This document shows, piece by piece, positions 27,534-37,502 of a DNA stretch of 64,000 nucleotides. Positions within the stretch are counted from its first letter, which is position 1; every line of letters begins with the position of its first letter. The DNA is from Bacillus sp. FJAT-42315 (GTDB lineage: Bacteria; Bacillota; Bacilli; Bacillales; Domibacillaceae): positions 2,310,667-2,374,666 of the forward strand of contig NZ_KZ454941.1 in NCBI RefSeq assembly GCF_002797375.1, written 5' to 3'. The position numbers were made by a program, and so were the translations under genes. A model generated the notes under the pieces. The model saw only the letters and a program-made list of their open reading frames with translations, searched no databases and was not told the DNA's origin.

Positions 27534-28814
27534 TTAATCGTGTAATGTATATTGACTGATCTCTCCAAAAATCGGGTGATCAACAAACGAATAACCTTTT
27601 ACTACGTATTTTTGATCCTCTTCCTCAAAGCTTGTCTCTTCTAGCACTGTCTCCGTTTTTAACTGAGCCAACAGCTTTCCTTCATAAGCAGGGATACGAG
27701 CATAATATATACTCATTTGCTGTTTGACTACTTCTTCTATTTGCTGCTTCAATTTCTCTTGATCTTGCAGACTTAAAGCACTGATCAGCAAATGCTTTGC
27801 GTGCGAAGAAGGGACAAACTCCGGATGAACCATATCCTTTTTGTTATACACCGTTAATTCCGGCAAATGATCCATCTCTAATTGTTTTAACAACTCTCTT
27901 ACTGTTGTTTGATGCTGCGTATAATCGGGGTTAGAACTATCAACGACGTGAAGAAGCAAATCCGCTTCTCTGACTTCCTCTAAAGTCGAGCGAAATGCTG
28001 CCACTAAAGTCGTTGGCAAATCTTGAATAAACCCAACCGTATCCGTCAATATCACTTGATACCCACTCGGTAAAATAAACTTCCTCGTCATCGGATCAAG
28101 CGTGGCAAATAATTGATTTTCTTCTAAAGAATCGGCGGCAGTTAATCGATTAAACAACGTCGATTTACCTGCGTTTGTGTATCCCACTAGAGCGATTTGA
28201 AACGTTTTGTTTTTCTTGCGACGACCTCGATACCGTTCCCGATGCTCAACGATAACCTTTAGCTGGCGTTTAATTTCATCAATCCGTCTTCGAATATGCC
28301 GACGATCGGTTTCTAATTTTGTTTCACCAGGGCCCCTTGTCCCAATCCCTCCACCTAAGCGTGAAAGAGCAATCCCTTGACCGACAAGTCTCGGAAGCAA
28401 ATATTGAAGTTGAGCCAGCTCCACTTGTAACTTTCCTTCTTTTGAACGGGCTCGTCTCGCAAAAATATCGAGAATTAATTGTGTTCGATCGATGACACGC
28501 GCATTTAATTGAGCAGATAGATTCCGAATTTGGCTAGGAGATAATTCATCATTAAAAATAATTAAATCCGGCTCAAGCTCTTCTTCTAGTCGATGAAGTT
28601 CCTCAACTTTTCCTTTTCCTATATATGTACTCGGGTGAATTCGTTCTCTTTTTTGCGTCAATGTAGCAACCGGTTTCCCTTGGGCTGTTCCTATCAGCGA
28701 CTTTAATTCATCCATCGAGTAAAAAAAATGAATGTCATCGCTATTATTTAGCTGACAGCCGACAAGGATCACTTTTTCTTGTTCATTTTTTTCCAATGAT
28801 TTTCCTACTTTCAT
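27534..28814 (-). CDS. hflX: HflX, ribosome-associated GTPase
   Basis: HflX binds the large ribosomal subunit and can split or rescue stalled ribosomes. The ~426-residue product has the N-terminal HflX domain ([29 protein letters not shown]), a [15 protein letters not shown] linker, and the G domain: G1 [14 protein letters not shown]3 [11 protein letters not shown]4 YNKKD. The ATG at 28814 and a TTG one codon upstream are both possible; AAGGA is spaced 8 bases from the TTG and 11 from the ATG. Confidence 0.93.
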   Translation of the reverse strand: MKVGKSLEKNEQEKVILVGCQLNNSDDIHFFYSMDELKSLIGTAQGKPVATLTQKRERIHPSTYIGKGKVEELHRLEEELEPDLIIFNDELSPSQIRNLSAQLNARVIDRTQLILDIFARRARSKEGKLQVELAQLQYLLPRLVGQGIALSRLGGGIGTRGPGETKLETDRRHIRRRIDEIKRQLKVIVEHRERYRGRRKKNKTFQIALVGYTNAGKSTLFNRLTAADSLEENQLFATLDPMTRKFILPSGYQVILTDTVGFIQDLPTTLVAAFRSTLEEVREADLLLHVVDSSNPDYTQHQTTVRELLKQLEMDHLPELTVYNKKDMVHPEFVPSSHAKHLLISALSLQDQEKLKQQIEEVVKQQMSIYYARIPAYEGKLLAQLKTETVLEETSFEEEDQKYVVKGYSFVDHPIFGEISQYTLHD

Positions 28815-28963
28815 CAAATGTTCTATCCTTCATCTTAACAAAAATACCATCAAAAAACTATGAGGAGAAAAAGAAAAGCCTTTGGATAGGAACTAGTATT
28901 TAATATCGATTCATAATATAATGAATTATTAGTAAATTATTTTCCATATAAAAGGGGTAAACA

Positions 28964-29572
28964 ATGGGGATGACTTGGGATATTTTCACTATTCTCGGCA
29001 CGATTGCGTTTGCTATTTCGGGAGCAATTGTAGCGATGGAAGAGAAGTATGATTTATTTGGGGTATATATACTAGGGATGATCACTGCATTTGGCGGAGG
29101 AGCCATTCGCAACTTGTTAATTGGTATACCTGTATCCGCTCTCTGGGAGCAAGGAGACTTTTTTCAAGTTGCTTCACTATCAATTACAGCCGTGATCTTA
29201 TTTCCTAACAATCTATTAAAGCATTGGCATATTTGGGGGAATTTTTTTGACGCGATTGGCTTATCTGCTTTTGCTATTCAAGGGGCTTTATACGCAGCTA
29301 ATATGTCTCATCCACTGAGTGCTGTTATTGTAGCAGCGGTGTTAACTGGAAGTGGAGGCGGGCTCGTCCGTGACATATTAGCAAGACGAAAACCAGCATT
29401 ACTACATAATGAAATATATGGTGTATGGGCTGCTTTAGCCGGTGCTTTCATCGGCCTAAACTTAGTCAATTCTCTAGCTGGTTTAATTACATTATTTCTT
29501 CTCATCACTTGTCTGCGCATAGCGTCTTATAAGTTTCAATGGAAGTTGCCAAAAAGAGCGCTTCATCACTGA
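28964..29572 (+). CDS. TRIC-family membrane protein (UPF0126, YvgT-like)
   Basis: The 202-residue protein has about seven hydrophobic segments in two repeats, each with a glycine-rich motif (ITAFGGGAIRNLLIG and LTGSGGGLVRDILARRKP). This is the signature of the UPF0126/TRIC family; prokaryotic TRIC homologues form potassium-permeable trimers. The role here is inferred from the family. AAAAGGGG precedes the ATG. It converges on scoB through a shared terminator. Confidence 0.85.
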   Translation: MGMTWDIFTILGTIAFAISGAIVAMEEKYDLFGVYILGMITAFGGGAIRNLLIGIPVSALWEQGDFFQVASLSITAVILFPNNLLKHWHIWGNFFDAIGLSAFAIQGALYAANMSHPLSAVIVAAVLTGSGGGLVRDILARRKPALLHNEIYGVWAALAGAFIGLNLVNSLAGLITLFLLITCLRIASYKFQWKLPKRALHH

Positions 29573-29602
29573 AAAAAAGAGGGGAACCCCCCTCTTTTTT
29601 TT
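29572..29602. terminator. Bidirectional terminator between the TRIC gene and scoB
   Basis: AGAGGGG pairs with CCCCTCT across a short loop, with an A-run before and a T-run after, so it can act on both strands. Confidence 0.9.
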
Positions 29603-29608
29603 ACATTT

Positions 29609-30262
29609 TTAGTAAGCATCTAATACAACATCACTAGCCACGGATATTTCTGCTTCTGTACAGTTTAAAATATCCTCAACTGAGTAACCAGCCGCCACTT
29701 CAACCAACTTCAAATGCGATCCTTCTACGTCCATGACGGCACGGTCGGTAATGATTCGTTGAACGACGCCTTTTCCGGTAAGCGGAAGGGTACATTTTTT
29801 TAGGATTTTAGATTCCCCATGCTTATTGACGTGATCCATAATCACAATAATCTTCCTTGCACCATGAACAAGATCCATCGCACCGCCCATTCCTTTGACC
29901 ATTTTGCCTGGAATCATCCAATTAGCTAGATCGCCAGTTTGAGAGACTTCCATCCCACCGAGAATGGCTACATCAATATGTCCGCCACGAATCATCGCAA
30001 AGGATTCGGCACTATCAAAAAATGATGAACCTGGGATCGCCGTTACTGTTTCTTTGCCGGCGTTAATTAAATCGGGATCTACTTGCCCTTCTTCAGGATA
30101 AGGGCCGATACCGAGCAAACCATTTTCTGATTGCAAAACGACTTGTTTATGATCAGAAATATAGTTAGCGACAAGAGTTGGTATCCCGATCCCTAAATTT
30201 ACGTAGTTGCCATCTTCAATTTCTTTTTCTGCACGCCTTGCAATTTTTTCTCTACTATTCAT
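29609..30262 (-). CDS. scoB: 3-oxoacid CoA-transferase subunit B
   Basis: ScoB with ScoA moves CoA between succinyl-CoA or acyl-CoA and acetoacetate. The 217-residue product has [13 protein letters not shown] and the catalytic glutamate in [10 protein letters not shown] (Glu46). It sits 12 bases after scoA at the end of the leucine-breakdown operon, where it would activate the acetoacetate released by HMG-CoA lyase. GGAGGGG precedes the ATG; a strong terminator follows. Confidence 0.92.
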   Translation of the reverse strand: MNSREKIARRAEKEIEDGNYVNLGIGIPTLVANYISDHKQVVLQSENGLLGIGPYPEEGQVDPDLINAGKETVTAIPGSSFFDSAESFAMIRGGHIDVAILGGMEVSQTGDLANWMIPGKMVKGMGGAMDLVHGARKIIVIMDHVNKHGESKILKKCTLPLTGKGVVQRIITDRAVMDVEGSHLKLVEVAAGYSVEDILNCTEAEISVASDVVLDAY

Positions 30263-30274
30263 GTTTTCCCCTCC

Positions 30275-30964
30275 TTACGTACGAACGGTTCTTTTTTCAA
30301 TTCGTTTTTCTTGCTCTCCTTGAATAAGCGCTTGCACATAAACACCAGGAGTATGAATAGAATCAGGGTCTAGATCACCTGTTTCCACAATTTCCTCCAC
30401 TTCCGCAATCGTCACCTTGCCAGCTGCGGCAATCATCGGATTAAAGTTACGAGCTGTTTTATTATAAATAAGGTTTCCCATGCGATCAGCCTTATAAGCG
30501 CTGACTAAGCTGACATCAGCCACTAAAGCTTCTTCTAGCAAATATTCTTTTCCATTGAACTCGCGCACTTCTTTCCCTTCGGCGATCGGCGTTCCAACAC
30601 CGGCCGGAGTGAAAAACGCTGGAATACCTGCTCCGCCGGCACGAATTTTTTCCGCTAAAGTTCCTTGTGGTGTTAATACGACTTCAATTTCACCTGCAAG
30701 CATTTGCCGTTCAAATTCTTTATTTTCCCCAACGTATGAGCCGATGATTTTCTTAATCTGCTTGTTTCTTAATAGCAGTCCAAGTCCCCAATCATCAACA
30801 CCACAGTTATTGGAAATCACCGTTAAATCCTTTGCTCCTGAACGAGCAAGGGCTTGAATTAAGTGTTCAGGAATGCCGCATAAACCAAAACCACCAACCA
30901 TTAACGTCATTCCGTCTTTAATTTCGGAGACCGCTTCATTCGCATCTGTGTAGATTTTCTTCAC
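30275..30964 (-). CDS. scoA: 3-oxoacid CoA-transferase subunit A
   Basis: The 229-residue product has the CoA-binding motif [14 protein letters not shown] near residue 25 and [17 protein letters not shown], both typical of the alpha subunit. The start is GTG with GGGGGG 7 bases upstream. In B. subtilis scoAB is elsewhere; here it directly follows yngE by 18 bases and shares its transcript, so the pathway from isovaleryl-CoA to acetoacetyl-CoA is encoded in one unit. Confidence 0.92.
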   Translation of the reverse strand: MKKIYTDANEAVSEIKDGMTLMVGGFGLCGIPEHLIQALARSGAKDLTVISNNCGVDDWGLGLLLRNKQIKKIIGSYVGENKEFERQMLAGEIEVVLTPQGTLAEKIRAGGAGIPAFFTPAGVGTPIAEGKEVREFNGKEYLLEEALVADVSLVSAYKADRMGNLIYNKTARNFNPMIAAAGKVTIAEVEEIVETGDLDPDSIHTPGVYVQALIQGEQEKRIEKRTVRT

Positions 30965-30982
30965 GCCTTATCCCCCCTTTTC

Positions 30983-32521
30983 TTATACTGGGTTGACCCC
31001 ATGCTTGCGATCAGTAAAATTTAAATATTTCGACATGTAAGCTTCTAGTCTGACAGATAGCTCATCACGAAGCTTATTCGGCTCAACGATATCATCGATG
31101 ATCAATTCTGATGCCAAATGATAAATATCAATGTCTTTTCTATATTCTTCGCGTTTTTCATTAATAAAGGCTGCACGTTCTTCTTCCGGAAGAGCAGCAA
31201 TCTTATTCGCATATACCGCATTCACCGCTGCCTCTGGACCCATTACGGCAATTTGTGCAGTCGGCAACGCAATACAGCAATCCGGTTCAAAAGCTGGACC
31301 TGCCATCGCGTAAAGTCCGGCACCATATGCTTTTCTAACAATAACGGTCATTTTAGGCACTGTTGCTTCACTCATCGCAAAAATCATTTTCGCTCCGTGG
31401 CGGATGATCCCTGCTTTTTCAACATTCGTACCGATCATAAACCCTGGGACATCGGCAAGGAATAATAACGGAATATGGAAAGCATCGCATAAACTAATAA
31501 ATTTAGCTGCTTTATCGGCGGAATCATGGAATAATACGCCGCCTTTTACACGCGGTTGATTGGCAATAATTCCGATCGGCTGACCATTGATTCGGCCTAA
31601 CCCTGTAATCAGTTCTGATGCAAATAGTTTCTTAATTTCACAAAAACTATCTTCATCAATTAAGCGATCGATCAGTTGATACATATCGAAAGGCGCATTT
31701 TGATTTTTTGGAATGAGCTCCTCGATCGTCTTTTCAAAAGCTGCTGGAGCTTTTGGTGAAGCAGGAGCTGGCTTTTGTGTATAATTTTCTGGGAAATAAG
31801 CTAAATATTTACGAGCATACTCAATCGCTTCTTCTTCTGTTTTAGCTAATACGTCTCCACAGCCGGAAACCGAACAATGCATTTTTGCACCGCCCATTTG
31901 CTCAAGCGTAACTTTTTCTCCAATGACCATTTCAGCCATTCGTGGAGAACCTAAGTACATTGACGCATTTCCTTCTACCATAACAACGATATCACAAAAG
32001 GCCGGGATGTAAGCGCCTCCAGCAGCAGATGGACCGAACAATAAACAGATTTGAGGAACTTTTCCAGACATTTTCACTTGATTATAAAAGATTCGGCCTG
32101 CTCCTCGTCTTCCTGGGAACATTTCAATTTGATCGGTAATACGTGCACCTGCTGAATCGACAAGATACAGCATTGGGCAACGAAGCTTTTCAGCTGTTTC
32201 TTGAATACGAATGATCTTTTCTACTGTACGTTTGCCCCATGATCCAGCTTTCACTGTTGAATCATTGGCCATGACGCAAACGGTACGACCATTGATCTTA
32301 CCGATACCCGTCACTACTCCATCTGCCGGTAAGTCGCCAGCCATGACGTTGGCAAACATGCCATCTTCTACTTGAAGATCACCATCGAACAATAAACGAA
32401 GACGGTCACGAACAAATAATTTGCCTTGCTCTTTATTTTTCTCATGATATTTCTCTAATCCACCTTTTAAGACGGATTCTTTTCTTTCCTCATAAGGTGT
32501 TTTCATTTCTGTTTCGTTCAT
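30983..32521 (-). CDS. yngE: Methylcrotonyl-CoA carboxylase, carboxyltransferase subunit (YngE)
   Basis: The 512-residue protein is a biotin-dependent carboxyltransferase with paired crotonase-like halves: VDSAGARITDQIEMFPGRRGAG and FGPSAAGGAYIPAF in the first, FLADVPGFMIGTNVEKAGIIRHGAKM and RKAYGAGLYAMAGPAF in the second. With YngHA and YngHB it should carboxylate 3-methylcrotonyl-CoA. Substrate is inferred from the neighbouring HMG-CoA lyase and hydratase genes. The ATG at 32521 (GAGGAG upstream) is preferred to the GTG one codon earlier. Confidence 0.9.
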   Translation of the reverse strand: MNETEMKTPYEERKESVLKGGLEKYHEKNKEQGKLFVRDRLRLLFDGDLQVEDGMFANVMAGDLPADGVVTGIGKINGRTVCVMANDSTVKAGSWGKRTVEKIIRIQETAEKLRCPMLYLVDSAGARITDQIEMFPGRRGAGRIFYNQVKMSGKVPQICLLFGPSAAGGAYIPAFCDIVVMVEGNASMYLGSPRMAEMVIGEKVTLEQMGGAKMHCSVSGCGDVLAKTEEEAIEYARKYLAYFPENYTQKPAPASPKAPAAFEKTIEELIPKNQNAPFDMYQLIDRLIDEDSFCEIKKLFASELITGLGRINGQPIGIIANQPRVKGGVLFHDSADKAAKFISLCDAFHIPLLFLADVPGFMIGTNVEKAGIIRHGAKMIFAMSEATVPKMTVIVRKAYGAGLYAMAGPAFEPDCCIALPTAQIAVMGPEAAVNAVYANKIAALPEEERAAFINEKREEYRKDIDIYHLASELIIDDIVEPNKLRDELSVRLEAYMSKYLNFTDRKHGVNPV

Positions 32522-32533
32522 CACTGCTTCTCC

Positions 32534-33316
32534 TCACTTTCCTTGATATACTGGTGGACGTTTTTCAGCAAAAGCTCGTAACCCTTCCAAACGATCCTCC
32601 GTAGGTATTAACGAGTTATAAGCAAGCTTTTCGATTTCAAGTCCAGTCGCAAGTCCAACTTGCATACCGTTATTGATCGCTGTTTTAGCTTGGATTAAAG
32701 CAAGTGGTGCATTTTTGACCATTTGTTTCGCTAAGTTTAACGACCATTCCATCACATCGGCTGATTGTACAGCATATTCCACCAGCCCAATTTGTTCGGC
32801 TTGATCAGCTGCGAGACGCTTCGCCGTAAAAATCAGTTCTTTCGCTTTCCCAAGACCAATTAATCTTGGCAATCTTTGGGTACCACCCGCTCCAGGAATA
32901 ATCGCGAGCGACGTTTCAGTTAACCCTAGCTTCGCATCCTTTGAAATGACACGAACATCACAAGCTAATGCTAATTCCAGTCCTCCACCAAAAGCGACGC
33001 CATTCATAGCAGCAATGACAGGCTGCGGCAATGCTTCGACTTCATTCACCGTCGACCCAATTAAAGCAACCGTTTGTTTCACTTCTGAATCGGACATACC
33101 TTTTCGTTCTTTTAAGTCAGCACCAGCACAAAATGCCTTTTCTCCCGCACCCGTGATGATGACGGCACGAACATCGCGATCATGCTTAATGTGATGCAAA
33201 GTATCATGTAAATCGTATAAAAGCTGCTTAGACAAGGCATTGGCTGCATCTGATCGATTCAACGTAACGATCGCAATTCCGTCGTCTCTTTTTTCAAATC
33301 CAATCGTTTCACTCAA
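32534..33316 (-). CDS. yngF: Enoyl-CoA hydratase, probable methylglutaconyl-CoA hydratase (YngF)
   Basis: The ~260-residue crotonase-family protein has the oxyanion-hole motifs AFCAGADLKERKGM and MNGVAFGGGLELALACDVR, and the active-site region LGLTETSLAIIPGAGGTQRLPRL with the acidic residues expected of hydratases. It would convert 3-methylglutaconyl-CoA to HMG-CoA. A longer frame overlaps yngG by 16 bases and lacks a ribosome binding site; AAAGGGG lies 7 bases before the TTG at 33316, which leaves a 14-base gap. Confidence 0.88.
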   Translation of the reverse strand: MSETIGFEKRDDGIAIVTLNRSDAANALSKQLLYDLHDTLHHIKHDRDVRAVIITGAGEKAFCAGADLKERKGMSDSEVKQTVALIGSTVNEVEALPQPVIAAMNGVAFGGGLELALACDVRVISKDAKLGLTETSLAIIPGAGGTQRLPRLIGLGKAKELIFTAKRLAADQAEQIGLVEYAVQSADVMEWSLNLAKQMVKNAPLALIQAKTAINNGMQVGLATGLEIEKLAYNSLIPTEDRLEGLRAFAEKRPPVYQGK

Positions 33317-33330
33317 ACGGCTCACCCCTT

Positions 33331-34230
33331 TCACGATTTTCTGCAAATATCCATTTGTTTACTATTAAGTGGACGCGCTAATATGTTCTCTAATAGCTGT
33401 CCAGCTTGTAATAGCTCTTCCATATTTACTCCTGTTTCAATGTTCATTCCATCAAGCATATAGAGCAGGTCTTCTGTCGCTACATTCCCAGAAGCACCTT
33501 TAGCATATGGGCAACCACCAAGCCCACCTAGCGCACTATCAAATGTCGTCATCCCCATCTCTAACGATTTAAGAACATTAGCTAAGGCCGTTCCACGCGT
33601 ATCATGAAAGTGCATCGCTAATTGATCCGCTTTAAAAACAGGCAGCATCGTTTCTAGTAATCTTTCAACTTGAGTTGGTACTCCTACTCCAATAGTGTCA
33701 CCTAAAGATAATTCATCAATGCCCATTGAAAAGAGTCGATCAGCTACCTTGACTACTTGATCCGGATTCACCAAACCTTCATAAGGACAAGCAATGACAG
33801 TCGATAAATAGCCACGAACCGTTTTTCCTGCCGCTTTCGCTTCGTTAACGACTTCTTCTAGCACAGGAAACGTTTCATCAATGGTTTTGTTAATATTATT
33901 TTTATTATGAGATTCACTCGCTGACATAAAGACACTGACTTCATCCACTTCAACTTTCAGGGCGGCTTCTAGTCCTTTCATATTAGGCACGAGAGCCGCA
34001 TATGTAACGCCTGGCTTTCTCTTGATAGCAGATAATACGTCAGAAGCATCTGCTAGCTGCGGAATCCATTTCGGATGAACGAAAGAAGTCACTTCAATAT
34101 AAGAAAGACCACTTTCTGACAATTGATTAATCCACGCGACTTTATTTTCTGTACTCACGTGATGGGGTTCATTTTGAAGCCCATCACGCGGTCCAACCTC
34201 TTTAATCGTTACTTTGTTCGGCAGTTTCAA
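33331..34230 (-). CDS. yngG: Hydroxymethylglutaryl-CoA lyase (YngG)
   Basis: This enzyme splits HMG-CoA into acetyl-CoA and acetoacetate. The 299-residue TIM-barrel protein has EVGPRDGLQNEPH at the N-terminus, metal ligands in MHFHDTRGTALAN, and the catalytic cysteine signature GLGGCPYAKGASGNVATED. The start is TTG with GGAGG 8 bases upstream. The gene lies between the carrier-protein and hydratase genes. Confidence 0.94.
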   Translation of the reverse strand: MKLPNKVTIKEVGPRDGLQNEPHHVSTENKVAWINQLSESGLSYIEVTSFVHPKWIPQLADASDVLSAIKRKPGVTYAALVPNMKGLEAALKVEVDEVSVFMSASESHNKNNINKTIDETFPVLEEVVNEAKAAGKTVRGYLSTVIACPYEGLVNPDQVVKVADRLFSMGIDELSLGDTIGVGVPTQVERLLETMLPVFKADQLAMHFHDTRGTALANVLKSLEMGMTTFDSALGGLGGCPYAKGASGNVATEDLLYMLDGMNIETGVNMEELLQAGQLLENILARPLNSKQMDICRKS

Positions 34231-34242
34231 ACCATCCGCCTC

Positions 34243-34455
34243 CTATTCAATATCGACTAGTCCGTCTGCCTCGTTCACGAAATCTCCTTCTTGGATATGA
34301 ACTTTCTGAACCTTCCCGTCTTCTTCAGCAGCGATCGGAATCTCCATTTTCATCGATTCTAAAATAACGACATCCTGTCCAGCTTTTACCTCATCACCTT
34401 CACTCACTAACACTTTCCATACATTCCCTGCCATACTTGCCTGGATTGTTGTCAT
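34243..34455 (-). CDS. yngHB: Biotin carboxyl carrier protein of the carboxylase (YngHB)
   Basis: The 70-residue product is a complete biotinyl/lipoyl domain with the biotinylation site ESMKMEIP (Lys36). It lacks the long Pro/Ala-rich N-terminus of fatty-acid-synthesis AccB, as expected for the YngHB type. It would carry carboxybiotin between YngHA and YngE. AAGGAGG precedes the ATG; it is 13 bases after yngHA and 12 before yngG. Confidence 0.93.
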   Translation of the reverse strand: MTTIQASMAGNVWKVLVSEGDEVKAGQDVVILESMKMEIPIAAEEDGKVQKVHIQEGDFVNEADGLVDIE

Positions 34456-34468
34456 ATAAAATTCCTCC

Positions 34469-35827
34469 TTATTTTGCTGATGTTAACTCTGGCAAATAAT
34501 ATTCATTAACAAATTGAGTAGTTGTATATCCTGTTAAAAATTGTTCATGACTGACCGTTTGAATCAGCATCGGGATATTTGTTTTGATCCCTTCGATCAC
34601 ATAGTCTTCAAGCGCTTGCTTTAAACGTTCACAAGCTTCTGGTCTTGTTTCGCCCCAAGCAATTAATTTGCCGATCATCGGGTCATAAAACGGTGTGACT
34701 TGCGAACCTTGTTCGATGGCACACTCATTACGAATGCCTTCCCCTTCCGGAAGCTTAAAAGTCGTGATCTTCCCTGGAGAAGGAAAGAAAGTTTTCGGGT
34801 CCTCCGCATAAATTCGCACTTCAATCGCATGACCTTTTCGCTTTACCTCTTCCCTAGTAAAAGAAAGCTTCTCTCCAGCTGCAACTTTCAATTGTTCTTC
34901 AACAAGGTCTAAGCCAGTGATTTCTTCCGTTACTGGATGCTCTACTTGCAATCTTGTATTCATCTCAAGGAAATAAAAGTTCTGTTCTTTATCTACTAAA
35001 AATTCAATCGTTCCAGCGTTTGTGTAGCCAATATGCTCAGCCGCTTTAACGGCAGCATCTAGCATTTTCGCACGCGTTTCTTCGCTAATAAAAGGCGACG
35101 GTGCTTCTTCAACTACTTTTTGATTGCGTCGTTGAATCGAACATTCTCTCTCCCATAAAGGAATGACATGCCCATGTGAATCAGCGATAATTTGCACTTC
35201 AATATGATGAGGCTCTTGAATGTATTTCTCTAAAAACATCGCTCCGTCACCGAAGAAGGATTCAGCACGCTTTTTATTCCCTTCAAACGCTTTCCCAAGT
35301 TCATCTGGAGAATGAATCAGTTGCATACCGATCCCGCCTCCACCTGCAGAAGCCTTTAACATTAACGGGTAACCAATTCTTTCTGCTGCCGCTTTTGCTT
35401 CTTCTTCGTTTTCAAGCGGAACGTCTACGCCTTCGATGATCGGAACACCTGCTTCTTTCATCGTTTTACGAGCTTCGATTTTGCTTCCCATAGAAGCGAT
35501 AATTTTTGGTGAAGGGCCGATAAAAGTCAGTCCCTCTTCGATGCATTTTGTCGCAAATGTGGCATTTTCAGAAAGCAATCCGTAGCCAGGATGAACCGCT
35601 TCAGCTCCACTTTCTTTCGCTACACGAATGATTTCATCCGCATTTAAATAGCTTTGATTGACCGGAGGCTTTCCGATGCAAAACGCTTCATCTGCTTGTC
35701 GAACAAATAAGGAGTCTGCATCTGCTTCTGAATACACAGCCACCGTTTGAATACCAAGCTTTTGACAAGTGCGAATGACTCGAAGTGCAATTTCGCCCCG
35801 ATTGGCAATAATAACTTTTGAGAACAT
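34469..35827 (-). CDS. yngHA: Biotin carboxylase subunit of methylcrotonyl-CoA carboxylase (YngHA)
   Basis: The 452-residue ATP-grasp enzyme begins MFSKVIIANRGEIALRVIR. It has the glycine-rich loop LKASAGGGGIGM, the catalytic region ECSIQRRNQKVVEEAPSP, and FLEMNTRLQVEHPVTEE. It carboxylates biotin on YngHB using ATP and bicarbonate. A housekeeping AccC is expected elsewhere; the operon context marks this copy as the catabolic one. Confidence 0.92.
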   Translation of the reverse strand: MFSKVIIANRGEIALRVIRTCQKLGIQTVAVYSEADADSLFVRQADEAFCIGKPPVNQSYLNADEIIRVAKESGAEAVHPGYGLLSENATFATKCIEEGLTFIGPSPKIIASMGSKIEARKTMKEAGVPIIEGVDVPLENEEEAKAAAERIGYPLMLKASAGGGGIGMQLIHSPDELGKAFEGNKKRAESFFGDGAMFLEKYIQEPHHIEVQIIADSHGHVIPLWERECSIQRRNQKVVEEAPSPFISEETRAKMLDAAVKAAEHIGYTNAGTIEFLVDKEQNFYFLEMNTRLQVEHPVTEEITGLDLVEEQLKVAAGEKLSFTREEVKRKGHAIEVRIYAEDPKTFFPSPGKITTFKLPEGEGIRNECAIEQGSQVTPFYDPMIGKLIAWGETRPEACERLKQALEDYVIEGIKTNIPMLIQTVSHEQFLTGYTTTQFVNEYYLPELTSAK

Positions 35828-35844
35828 CTAGACCGCCCCTTCCC

Positions 35845-37479
35845 CTATGATAATAAGCTAAGTGATTCTTCTCGTAGCTTAAACTTTTGGATTTTCCCTG
35901 ATGCTGTCATTGGGTATTCTTTCGTAAATACGATATGTTTTGGAATTTTGTGGCGCGAGATTTTTCCTTTGAAATATTCTTTAATCTCATCTACATCCGC
36001 TGTTTCTCCTTCTTTCAAAATAACCCACGCCATCACTTCTTCACCATATTTCGTATCTGGAACGCCAATTACTTGTGCATCAAGAATTTTTGGGTGTGTG
36101 TATAAAAATTCTTCTATTTCACGCGGATAGATATTTTCTCCCCCACGAATAATCATATCTTTTAAACGACCTGTAATCCGAACGTATCCCGTTTCATCCA
36201 TTACGGCCAAATCTCCTGTGTGAAGCCAACCTTCTTCATCAATGGCTTCATGAGTAGCATCAGGATTGTTATAATAACCTTTCATTACATGATAGCCTCT
36301 CGTGCATAACTCTCCTTGTACCATCGAAGCAACCGCTTGATTGGTCGTTGGGTCAACGATCTTTACTTCGACATCTGGAAGCGCACGACCGACCGTTTCT
36401 ACTCGAAGCTCAACTGGATCATTCACACGAGTTTGCGTGATCACTGGTGAAGATTCTGTTTGCCCATAACAAATGGTAATCTGTGTCATATTCATTTGAT
36501 CCATCACAGATTTCATAACTTCTACCGGACAGTTGGAACCAGCCATGACCCCTGTTCGTAGATGTGACAAGTTATAGTTTTGAAAATTCGGATGATTCAG
36601 TTCAGCAATAAACATCGTTGGTACCCCGTGTAGTGCAGTACAATTCTCTTTCTCTACTGTTTGCAAGACCGTTTCTGGATCAAACTCTTGAACAGGAACC
36701 ATCGTCGCTCCTACCGTCACGCAGGCAAGTGTCCCGATTACACAACCGAAGCAATGGAAAAATGGTACGGGAATACAAAGACGATCTTCTTTCGTTAACT
36801 CCATACAGCCGGCAATATTAAAGGCGTTATTAATTAAATTGCTATGTGTCAGCATGACTCCCTTAGGAAAACCTGTCGTTCCTGAAGTATACTGCATGTT
36901 AATGACCTCATGAGGATCAAGGGATTTTGTTCGTTCGTCCAACTCGCCCTCACTTACTTGATCAGCCATGTTTAAAATATCTGTCCAATTAAAAGCACCG
37001 TTGTACTCTTTCTCACTTAAAATGACGACGTTTTTCAACAGTGGTAGTCGCTTCGATTGTAGCTTTCCAGGTTCACAAGTATGAAGCTCTGGGCAAAGTT
37101 CATAGATGGTATCCACATAGGAATTCCCACGATATTCTTCAATTAAAATTAATGTCGTACTCTCAGATTGATTGAGTAAATACTCAAGCTCTGCTGTTCG
37201 ATAGTTCGTATTCACTGTGACAAGAACAGCCCCCATTTTGCCTGTAGCAAACTGAAGCGTCACCCATTCAGGTACATTTGTCGCCCAAATAGCCGCATGT
37301 TCCCCTTTTTCAATACCAAGAGCCATTAATCCTTTTGCTGCTTTTCGACACAACTCATCAAATTCACTGTACGTATAGCGCAGATTACGATCAGAGTACA
37401 CAAGCGCTTCATGGTGTGGAAGTTGTTTAGCTTTTTCAGTAAGTAATTCCCCTACAGTTTGGTGAATCAATTCCGTCAT
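35845..37479 (-). CDS. yngI: Acyl-CoA synthetase, AMP-forming (YngI)
   Basis: The 544-residue ANL-family enzyme activates a carboxylic acid to its CoA thioester through an acyl-adenylate. It shows the P-loop motif MQYTSGTTGFPKGVMLTHSN, CYGQTESSPV, GWLHTGDLAVMDE, RGGENIYPREIEEFL and the C-terminal catalytic lysine region TASGKIQKFKLRE. In this operon its natural substrate could be isovalerate or related short acids; this is inferred. The ATG at 37479 (GGGGGAAGG upstream) is chosen over a TTG ten codons earlier that would overlap yngJ. Confidence 0.88.
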   Translation of the reverse strand: MTELIHQTVGELLTEKAKQLPHHEALVYSDRNLRYTYSEFDELCRKAAKGLMALGIEKGEHAAIWATNVPEWVTLQFATGKMGAVLVTVNTNYRTAELEYLLNQSESTTLILIEEYRGNSYVDTIYELCPELHTCEPGKLQSKRLPLLKNVVILSEKEYNGAFNWTDILNMADQVSEGELDERTKSLDPHEVINMQYTSGTTGFPKGVMLTHSNLINNAFNIAGCMELTKEDRLCIPVPFFHCFGCVIGTLACVTVGATMVPVQEFDPETVLQTVEKENCTALHGVPTMFIAELNHPNFQNYNLSHLRTGVMAGSNCPVEVMKSVMDQMNMTQITICYGQTESSPVITQTRVNDPVELRVETVGRALPDVEVKIVDPTTNQAVASMVQGELCTRGYHVMKGYYNNPDATHEAIDEEGWLHTGDLAVMDETGYVRITGRLKDMIIRGGENIYPREIEEFLYTHPKILDAQVIGVPDTKYGEEVMAWVILKEGETADVDEIKEYFKGKISRHKIPKHIVFTKEYPMTASGKIQKFKLREESLSLLS

Positions 37480-37502
37480 AACATCCTTCCCCCTCTTTTC
37501 AA

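Noticed and set aside
33317-33346. Upstream extension of yngF overlapping yngG
   Set aside because: No ribosome binding site precedes that start, while AAAGGGG is well placed for the TTG at 33316.
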